Assembly: GCF_008831285.2 (NCBI RefSeq)
Contig: NC_045139.1
Location: forward strand, 8,900,204-8,960,203
DNA length: 60,000 nt
DNA from: Nymphaea colorata
Lineage: Eukaryota; Streptophyta; Magnoliopsida; Nymphaeales; Nymphaeaceae
Reading direction: 5' to 3'
Each line of letters opens with the position of its first letter. Position 1 is the first letter of the stretch. Position numbers and translations under genes: made by a program. Positions 52,001 through 60,000 of the stretch are shown piece after piece. Under the pieces are notes generated by a model, which made no database searches, was not told the origin of the DNA, and saw nothing but the letters and a program-made list of their open reading frames with translations.

Positions 52001-53189
52001 CTCGCACTCACATTCATTTATAATATACATATGTGCATCATGTGGAAGGGGAAACTCCAACGAAACATATAAACAAGGCCCTGGATGTTGAATTGGCAAG
52101 GTTAAAGTATAAACTAGCTAGAAGTGTTACCTCATCCACACATTTTGTGCTCAATCCATTTGACTCCAAAGGAGCCTCCACCACGAGGGAAGAATACTCT
52201 GATGATGCTGCAGCCTTGGTTGCATCTGTCAAATCTTCGAATGATAAAGTAGGTGGAGCAAAATACCCTTCTGTTCCAGGTGAAGAAGCAGGTTCACTCC
52301 TTTGAGTCGATGGATGCCCGCCAGGCAGGGTCTCCTCTGATACATGCACATCCACTTCATGGTTAAAATTTTTCTCTCCAGTCTTGGTTGGCTCCTTGTC
52401 CTCTTCTTTCCTTCCTTCAACTGCCTTTGATTCTTTGGGAACTTCAAATAATTCTCCCCTTCCTTCCTCAATTACTCTCTCATCTGCCACTTGATTGGTC
52501 TCTTTTTTAGCTCCATCACCCCATTTTGTTGACTGAAATATTTTTTCATCTACAGGTTCAACGTCTTCCTTCTTTATTCTGTCTTCTCTTTTGGTTTCCA
52601 TTTCCATCTCCTCTTCTTTCCAGTCTTCATCTGTTTCTGATTGTTTGGTACCCCTCTCACCAAATGCTTTGCTCTTTCCTTTCTCAACTACCCTATCATC
52701 TGCCACTTGCTGTGCCTCTTCTTCAATAATTTTGGCTTTCCATTTGACTGACTGACAAAGCTTATCATCTAAAGATTCAGGATCTTCCTCTGAACTATCT
52801 TTTTTTTTTGTCTCCCTCTCTGTTTCTTCTGGCAGGCCTTCCAATTGCCCCTTTTTATCATTGCCACCTTCAAACCTTTGGATCATACTCTTCAAGTGAC
52901 CATCGTCCTCCCCAGCCAAGAACAAGTGTCTTTTGATCGACAACACTTTCAAGACCTTTGCAGTACATGCATATCCCATGAATGCAAAACCAAAAGGGAC
53001 AGAAACCATGAACCCCAAACTGGAGATGAGAAAGAGTGGAGGAATTACAAACGGTGCAGCTGATACAACTGCACCAGTTATTACAACTTTCTTACCCCAG
53101 TTCCATATCAAACCCAACATCTTGTTAATCTGTAAGTGCTGCCCACAAAACCCAAATGGCTGCTGTGAGGTATTTAAAACAACTTCCAT
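49052..53189 (-). CDS. Acidic protein with N-terminal membrane hairpin, two exons, function unknown
   Basis: Coding exons are 52131-53189 and 49052-49267, joined at phase 0 across a 2.86-kb intron (donor GAG then GTAACA, acceptor CAG before GGCGTG). This gives 424 residues. The start is the ATG at 53189. Residues 35-80 form two hydrophobic segments with a proline turn (APFVIPP), a likely membrane hairpin. Residues 100-350 are Glu/Lys-rich, probably disordered or coiled. They contain an internal repeat, residues about 136-180 and 208-252 (QSVKW..QVADDRVVEKG and QSTKW..QVADERVIEEG). The C-terminal exon holds a compact conserved-looking block (IWEEIESLRMIIG, VELKALYIFTGIEPP, KLRYLKSVVG) that I recall as typical of uncharacterised plant membrane proteins, from memory only. 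The hairpin recalls oleosin-like topology, but no proline knot was seen. Function not assigned. Confidence 0.75.
49268..52130 (-). other. Intron of the membrane-protein gene, with possible retroelement relic
   Basis: 2.86 kb, AT-rich. At about 51120-51260 a plus-strand trace with SHEAWEIVKLMYTVNQKK resembles a copia gag segment. The flanking sequence is too decayed to assign. A block at 50700-50870 with repeated AGCTCGACTC/AACTCGGCTTG-like words may be another old repeat. Confidence 0.35.
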
Positions 53190-54937
53190 GTCCTGTTCGT
53201 GCTCCAGTGCTTAGTACTAGGTAATTACAAATAAATATTTTTGGGAGAAGCATCAAAGTTAAAAATGGAAAAAAAAAATTACATTGGTAAAGGACATAAC
53301 TGGATCTAAGATTTTAAAAGTGAAGAGAAACGATTCCTAGATTCTTGCATAAATGCATTACATTGGCAAGCCAGATCGGGTTCTTTACAATTGCAGATTT
53401 ATCGATCTAGGAAACCTGAAGCCAAAGGAAGCAAGAAAGATGAGGTTACTTAACGATTTCTAGATAAACCATTTAAGCAAAAAGGACCATGAAAATTATA
53501 AGACCTAAAAGGTGGAATTTCAAGGGACATCGAATTTATTTCTCAAATTATCCTTTCCACATGCAACAGGAGCATAATTAAACTTCCTTTCTCCTGTTCA
53601 AACTTTAAACCAATCAAACAAAATATACAATGCCATTTTCTTGTGCTTATAGAATTTCATATTGCTTCCTTTGACTCCCATATTATTCTTTCTTGCTTCT
53701 TGATTTCTTAATCCTCTAAAATTCTAGTGAAATACTTCTAAGTGTTGATCCCCATACCTGGTAAACAGCTTTCCAATCCAGGTGCCATTTTGCAATAACG
53801 TTTATCTTTCTATCCAAAGTGATGAGTGGGGGCCAGATTCTTAGCTATCTTCAATGGTAACAATATTTGATTATATATTACTGGGTGATGATTGGCACAG
53901 CAATTCCAGTGTGTCACTTCCGCACTTACTATATTGCACCCTTCCTCCATCTCAACACCACTTGATGTTCGTATTTCCCGATATACTACAGAAAAGGCAG
54001 CCTACGATCACAGCTAGAAGGAGAAGGAATAGCAGAAATGGAAACGGTGTGTTGAGAATAGAAGTTGATGATCTTAAATTTAGTTTGACATTCCAGATGG
54101 ATAACCCTGTTGCTTTCAACTTCATGGATTACATGTGATTTTGCAATTTGAGACCATCACTTGTTAGTTGTTAATTATACCAACTCAATTCACTAGTCTC
54201 ATCTGCAGGTATGCTATCGTAATAATGTGCAAAAAATGCATGTTTATGGTTTCAATCTTCTACACTCCAAGAGTAGCATTTGTTGATATAAAGTTGGTCA
54301 TCTATCTATTATTATCCACTCCACACCTACAATCTATATTTCAGGAAGAAGATGTTATTCGCCACCTAATAGCTACCTATCCTTTAGACAGGCGATAATC
54401 ATGAAGAAGATTAATCCATAGACTTCGTGCTGCTTATCTATTGCTGGGATCTGTCCTGATGGTGCCAGCTCTAGTGGACTCGAGCCAAGTCCTGGCTGAG
54501 GTACTTTTATTGCTTCCCTGGTTACTTTTTCACGATTTTTTATTATGTCATGAAAATTTAGGCAAGGCCTCGCGAAGATTGCATTTGCCATCAATCCTCC
54601 TAAAGACAATTCAGAAGGTTGTTTCCCTTTCAAGGGGCAAATTGGCGTAGATCAAGGCTGTGAATACACATCCTTGTGCAATCTGCCTCTCTGAGCATAT
54701 AATGTAGCATGCCATTGGATCTCAAACGGAAAGGGGACAAAAAAATAAGACACCAGTCACTACCTTACGCCACCATGATAAATAGATCTATGTGTGAGAA
54801 ATGATAAAAAATTCTAATATAAAACAGAAAAAAACTGAAATTCCAGCAAATTCATGTTCTCGCGTTTTATTCTTGTGAAATAATTCCATCTAAACATGAA
54901 AGCATTACTGAAATAAACGGGCTAAATTTTATCGTTC
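53190..54937. other. Intergenic, nothing recognised
   Basis: AT-rich sequence upstream of the membrane-protein gene; likely includes its promoter. Open frames here are short and resemble no known family. Confidence 0.5.
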
Positions 54938-55500
54938 TCACCGCCGAAAATCACCGAAGCGCTCGAAATTCATGCGCACTCCGACAATTCTTGAAGCATC
55001 CCACTCTGTTCGGCTATCCACCAGACGCCTTTGCTTGGGGCACAGAGCCCGAGGTTTTCTTCGCACGGTGCCTCCCCACAAGGATGACGCGGACAGAAAC
55101 ACCAGGTCCTCTCTGGACAGCAAAACAGATCTCATAATTCGTCCGTCAACCAACGCCACGAAAGCAACCGATAGGCAAAGAAGAACAAGAATATAGAACG
55201 AGATGCTGATTCTTACAGCGGGAGCGAGCAACCGCCACGTTCATGCACTTTGGAGTGGAATTCACTCGCACGCTATCGAAGAGCGAGCGAGGGGAGACAG
55301 AAGGACGAAGGGGCGATCTGTAACGGTGGCCGGAGGCGGAGGTAATCTGATGAGTGCTGCCCGTGATGGCGTCGGAGACTCTGAAGCATCTCGACGTGGC
55401 CTGCATACGGAGCGGCCAGGTGCTCGTTCCACATGCTGCCCAGTACAGCTCCGCTGCGTTAACGCGGCAGTGCACGAGAAACCCCTGCGCCATCCCAATC
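54938..55500 (-). other. GC-rich island, possible exon of an unrecognised gene
   Basis: A markedly GC-rich block in AT-rich surroundings. On the minus strand, frames of 97 and 115 codons overlap. The 115-codon frame starts with an ATG at 55493 (MAQGFLVHCR). The 97-codon frame has no ATG start but contains a hydrophobic stretch (FYILVLLCLSVAFVALVDG) and ends at a good splice-donor consensus (GGCG then GTGAGAAC, near 54941). No homology is recognised, and no partner exon was found downstream. It could equally be the 5' UTR or promoter of a gene. Confidence 0.25.
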
Positions 55501-55576
55501 GAACGGGCTTCTCTCCCGCGCTAGATTTTCCCTCGTGAACCCGTATGTTTTTTATAATTCTAATAAAGGGCAACAT

Positions 55577-58092
55577 ATGTGAAAAGATTTTTTACATCGT
55601 AAAATGATCTAACTGCACCTCTGGTAAACAGTAAGAACATACCTTCCCACGTTAAAAGCACAAGATTGCAAAGCACATTCAAGATGAAGCTGTCACTGTT
55701 TCAGATACAAGTGGGATATCCAACACTGAATATGAAATAAATTATTGAAGTATAATCAAATCTAATTCCGTATTTGGATTTAAATTTAGATTTACATGAG
55801 AATGTGATCAACAGTAGGCATCATAGGAATCTAAACACGAAAATTAAAAAATAAAATCGAACATGGGAACCCTAATGTTCTACGAATCAGCATATATTTG
55901 AGAAGAAAGTAAAACGCTTTTTCATAAAGAGTGAACGATTGCAAAAGTTGCAAGAGCATGCAGCAACTTTAAATCCATCGTTGTGGACTTTGAAAAAGTA
56001 GTTTCCTTTTACGTCCTGGCCACAAAGCTTATATGAGAAAGTTGCATGTTTTTTCGAACTTGCTTTGACAAAAAATACCATGTTTCCAAAAATTGTTCAC
56101 TTCACAATTACCAAATAAACTATACCGGCAATTATATGCTACACTTTGGTGGCTATACAAATATATGTACACAGGAAAATTTAAATATAAGGGATGTTAT
56201 CTGATGTTAAACATTAAAAATCTATTGCTAAAAAAAACAATCGCCATATAAACATTCACGATGGTCTATGGTGCATCAAATAGTTCATCGTGGTGTTTTC
56301 ATAATTTTTATCTTTCTTGAGTCTTTTAGTGCCCACTTCATCTGTCATATTTGTTTTTTTTTTTACGTGCATAATTAAAAAAAAAAACTCAATGTATGGA
56401 TCCAAAAACTGTATTTGTTTTGACGGAATACTCCAAAGAGGCTGAGGCCTTTCCGTTTTTCACTGCCCCTAGAGTTAAAGGCTGCTTCGAAACTTGAGTG
56501 AGAAGTTAGACACCAATCAATTAGTGGTCGTACACCCGCCATTTGCATGCAGTCTATAGGAACATTGTCCAAATGAGTTAAACTTACCACTGAACTTTTA
56601 CCACTTTACCTGTCCAACCAAGCATGCTATGTCTCTTGGGGCTTTTGTTTCAGTCGAATGACACCAAAGTTATTAAAAAGTTCATGCAGACATAGTTTCA
56701 AATATCCGCTGCCGTTAGACCATAATTGTTTTATGATAAGAATTTTTTGACATTCATTATCTTGTCAACATCTTAATTATTACTTCATCTCAATAAACTT
56801 AAAGAATGTGTTCACTTAGTATTTTTTTAGCTTGGATGGCTAAGAATGCATAATATGCATCTCATTAACTTAAAAAATGTGTCAACTCTGTATTTTTTTA
56901 GCTTGAACAACAAAAAAAAAAAAACAATGCATAATAAGCATCTCAATTAACTTCGAAAAGGTACCCACCGAGACTTTTTTGAGTTTGAATAACAAACAAC
57001 GCGCCGTCAGTGTGGAAAGAGTTACGACTTCAACTCACCATCCCAACTTCTGTGGGGTGTTTGGTAACCTCAAATTTAAGATTGAAGGTGATTTGAGATC
57101 ATTGAGAACCTCTACATATACATATATATAGAGAGGGAGAAAGAGAGAGACGGAGCGATTAAATTGGGAAGCCAGACACTTAGGTTAGCTTTATTTTTTT
57201 TGTTAAAAAATAATTTAAATAAAATATAAAATCCTAAACTATTTATAAAAACTATTTTCAAATAAAACATGCTTTGAATAAAGTCATTTTTATAAAAAAA
57301 TGTTGATTTTTCTATTATTTACGAGAGCTATTCATTTTTTGCTTATTATAAAAACACCATTAAAACCTAAAAGAAGCTAAACTCAACACATATTTTACAT
57401 TAACATATCCTTAAGATCATATTGGTATGATTAACTTTAAAATAACACTTTAAATATCATATTTAAAGTGTACGGTTTTGGTCTCTCACCTATTGGTGAC
57501 TGGGATTCATATTTCCGTTGGATGAAAAACCTACTCAACCCTTTCAAGTAATGAATCTCAACATGCGAAAATCTCTTAGAAAAATCAATAAGAATATTTT
57601 GCAATAAGATTTGAGGTTGAAAGACATCGACATTTTTCACACATGGACGTTCCTCAAATTAATCTGTAGAAGCAACTGTTCGTCTTTCACCGAGTCAAAA
57701 TTATATTGGAACGATACGAACCGGAGACCGCTTGCAATTGCAAACACCAACACAAACGAGGGGAGACTGAAGAGACGAGAGAATCGCCCGAACGAGTCGA
57801 CTCGTTCGGACCGCCCCTCGTTGACCGAGTCATAAGCATCCGTATCGGTTTTGCTGAACGTAAAAGGTCCCCTCGGGCCTCGGCTGCCCTTCCGGAAGAG
57901 AGACACCGAAACCATGAGAAGCAGAGGGAATCGCAGCAACGGCTCTGGGAATATCCAGGATTCTTTCATTATTTGCTTTCTTATCCCTCTGTCTTCTCTA
58001 ACGTAGTTCTCTCGTTCTGGCCCCTTGACGTTGTTATTTAGTTTCTTTAAAATTCCCTTCCTGTATAATCTACCTCTGTAATCCTTGCTACC
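55577..58092. other. Intergenic and Pelota upstream region
   Basis: AT-rich. Holds a threefold tandem repeat at 56786-56996 and, nearer Pelota, a GC-richer leader at about 57700-57960 that is probably promoter and 5' UTR. No other gene recognised. Confidence 0.5.
56786..56996. repeat. Degenerate tandem repeat, three copies of about 72-81 bp
   Basis: Copies start CATCTCA(A/T)TAAACTT-like at 56786, 56858 and 56939. Each is followed by a T-run and AGCTTGRA-like words. The third copy is the most diverged. Confidence 0.75.
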
Positions 58093-58986
58093 ATGAGAAT
58101 CGTGCGCAAATCCGTCGTTCCGAACGGCTCCGGCAGCATAAAGGTAAGTATTTTTGTTTTTTTCACTATTTTAATGTGTTTTGATCATACTATTGTTAAT
58201 GGCTTATATGGTTGGTAACCTTTTTCGTTTCCGGTGTTTATGCAGATTGTTCCAGAGGAAACGGATGACTTGTGGCATGTTTATAACATTGTATCGGTGG
58301 GAGATAAAGTTTTAGCTGATACCGTCAGGTGCCCTTCATTTTCTTCTTTTTCTTTCAACTCTTTTGGAATGTTTCGTGGGATTAGTTCAGAAATCCTGAA
58401 ATTTTAGGTGGTTCAATCGGTTGTTTGATTCTCATGGAAAATTTTAGGAAAGTTCAACGTGAAGTTGCTTCTGGCGGAAGGGACTCGGAGCGCGTGAGGC
58501 TCAAGCTGGAGATTCAAGTGCAGGTAGTAAATCATTGCGTATTAATTGTCTATCTTCCTCTCTTTGTCAGTTGTTTGCTCTTTTATAATTACCCAATTGA
58601 AATAAGCTCGTGGGATGCTTGCCCTTTCTGTTAAGATTGCATCTTGTGTGAAAAAATGATACATGAATCTTTGGATTGCAATATGAAAGAGAGTGGAAGT
58701 CCGATGCTTCTGTTTTAGAATATATTTTGGAGCTTAAATTTGTGGGGATTCTATTTGTGTACTTTTCAGGACATAGATTATGACAATGTGGCTTCAGTGT
58801 TGAGATTGCGCGGGAAGAACATTATGGAGAACGAGCATGTTAAGGTGATATTATCTAAATTTATTCTGGCACTTCAATACATTCTGGAGACACTGCTGAG
58901 ATACAACTATTTGTGTTACATCATTGCAGATCGGGGCATTCCATACCATAGAAATCGAGCAGCATCGACCGCTTGTTTTGAAGAAG
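58093..58986 (+). CDS. PEL1: Pelota (Dom34) ribosome-rescue factor, exons 1-5; gene runs off the window
   Basis: Exons are 58093-58143, 58246-58328, 58448-58523, 58770-58844 and 58930-58986, all in phase, encoding residues 1-114 of a protein usually about 380 long. They make the N-terminal eRF1-like domain 1 (MRIVRKSVVPNGSGSIK, EETDDLWHVYNIVSVGD, ASGGRDSERVRLKLEIQV, VLRLRGKNIMENEHVK, IGAFHTIEIEQHRPLVLKK). Pelota with its GTPase partner Hbs1 splits ribosomes stalled on faulty mRNA in the cytoplasm. The conserved ASGGRD and RGKN blocks are present. Exon 5 appears to end at a GC donor (AAG then GCATGT), since the family sequence expects Glu-Val-Trp next. The remaining exons lie beyond 60000. Confidence 0.92.
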
Positions 58987-60000
58987 GCATGTATTATTTT
59001 TTTGAAATTTTCGGCTTTGTCCTCATTAGTCAAGCACTTATGTACTTTATGGCTTATGCGCATAGATTAAGTTCTTTGGTTTTCCATAAAAATCATAGCC
59101 ATGATAGACAGTCTTTAACTCTGGTTAATTTGATTAATAAATGGGATAAAGTTATCTCTAAACATAACTTATTCTGTTAAGTCACGATCTCAAGATATTA
59201 TGTGCAACAATGAAGTTTCAACAAGTAAAATAACTAGAAGTACTTCATCCCAAGATCCTGTAATACTTGACAGTTGACACTGTCGTGTGATTCTTATTGC
59301 TGTATGGGCTTTGCAAGTTTCACCATCATACTCAATACCAAAACCAAACAGAGAGTCATCTTCACCATTATCACCAAAAGCATAGAAACTAGAGGCATCT
59401 AGCATATATTCCTAGATTTCTGTTGCTTATTCTTTTACTCAGTCCAAGGGCAAGCAAGTTTAGTTGGACATATAAACCAAGAATCAGTTTCCTTCTTCTG
59501 TGGTCCATCCCTTAATCACATTCTTTCCCACAGTAGCGTCCTTGTTATGAACCTCATCAGATAAAGAGTGGTAAAGGCAGTCCATACATGTAAGGCCTTA
59601 GGTGAGCCAAACATGTAGAGCCACCCTAACTAGCTAGTGGCTTCGTGTATTCAGAACGTGACAAAAATGTAAAACTTGTTATCCTTCAGCATGAGAATGT
59701 TACATCCTTCTCCCACTGCCGGAAGGATGCATTCACCTTCAATTAACCATGAGGGGGCACTTAAAAGTGGGAGAAAACAATGGAGGGTTGCCACTTCTCC
59801 TCCAGTCAAAGAAAGGTGCAAACTTTACCTTCAAATCTGTCTCATCTGTCTGCGTTCCCCTTAAAGCAATGGATAGGATCATATGAATAATCCTTTCAAA
59901 ATGAGGGGACTATTTTCACATTAAAAAAGGTAAAGATAAGCTATCTAAGGATTCTAGGTGCTTTCTAGGACACAAAATGACAATTGAGGACAAAGTGGAT
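58987..60000 (+). other. Part of Pelota intron 5
   Basis: AT-rich sequence with no match to the expected next Pelota exon (EVWDSM-like). No other gene recognised. Confidence 0.55.

Noticed and set aside
54373-54650. Overlapping open frames on both strands near 54.5 kb
   Set aside because: No recognisable domain, no splice-supported extension, and mutually exclusive frames.
1-60000. CRISPR arrays, rRNA, tRNA genes, organelle DNA insertions, bacterial-type operons
   Set aside because: None seen. Repeats found are transposon ends, tandem duplications or microsatellites, and the only tRNA-like sequences are retroelement primer sites and a degenerate SINE.

Overview
This window is nuclear DNA from a flowering plant. 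The evidence is interrupted genes with GT-AG introns that encode plant-type proteins (a trithorax-family SET-domain protein of the ATX1/ATX2 type and Pelota), AT-rich introns, Ty1/copia elements primed by initiator tRNA-Met, and hAT DNA transposons. The species cannot be named from the sequence.

Layout. Positions 1-3695 are AT-rich flank. Positions 3696-47734 (minus strand) hold one very long gene for an ATX1/ATX2-like histone H3 lysine-4 methyltransferase. I assembled 24 coding exons by hand. They join in frame into 1065 codons plus a stop, with the Tudor-like, PWWP, FYRN, FYRC, PHD, extended-PHD, SET and post-SET order expected for this family. Positions 49052-53189 (minus) hold a two-exon gene for an acidic protein with an N-terminal membrane hairpin. 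Positions 58093 to the window end (plus) hold the first five exons of Pelota, a ribosome-rescue factor. A GC-rich island at about 54940-55500 may be the exon of a further gene, but I do not recognise it.

The most striking region is ATX intron 21 (5489-26550, 21 kb), which splits the SET domain and is a stack of nested transposable elements. The oldest layer is a decayed plus-strand copia element (A). Into it went an hAT transposon (9494-12682), a short hAT-like MITE (about 12902-13146), a minus-strand LTR fragment (about 8390-8656) and a complete but inactivated minus-strand copia element B (14061-19466, target duplication AAAAC). The 3' half of A is gone. Its place is taken by the 5' part of a second hAT-like element, which is itself split by copia element C (20146-25452, target duplication CGTAT). 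C has two identical 240-bp LTRs and one uninterrupted 1449-codon gag-pol frame, so it is very young and may still be competent. A diverged relative of C has left a solo LTR with target duplication TATAT in intron 10 (34525-34770).

B and C lie in the same transcriptional orientation as ATX, so their LTR signals are read in sense inside the ATX pre-mRNA. I found no operon-like system, CRISPR array, rRNA or tRNA gene. The notable biology is the transposon stratigraphy inside a chromatin-regulator gene, not a new enzymatic system.
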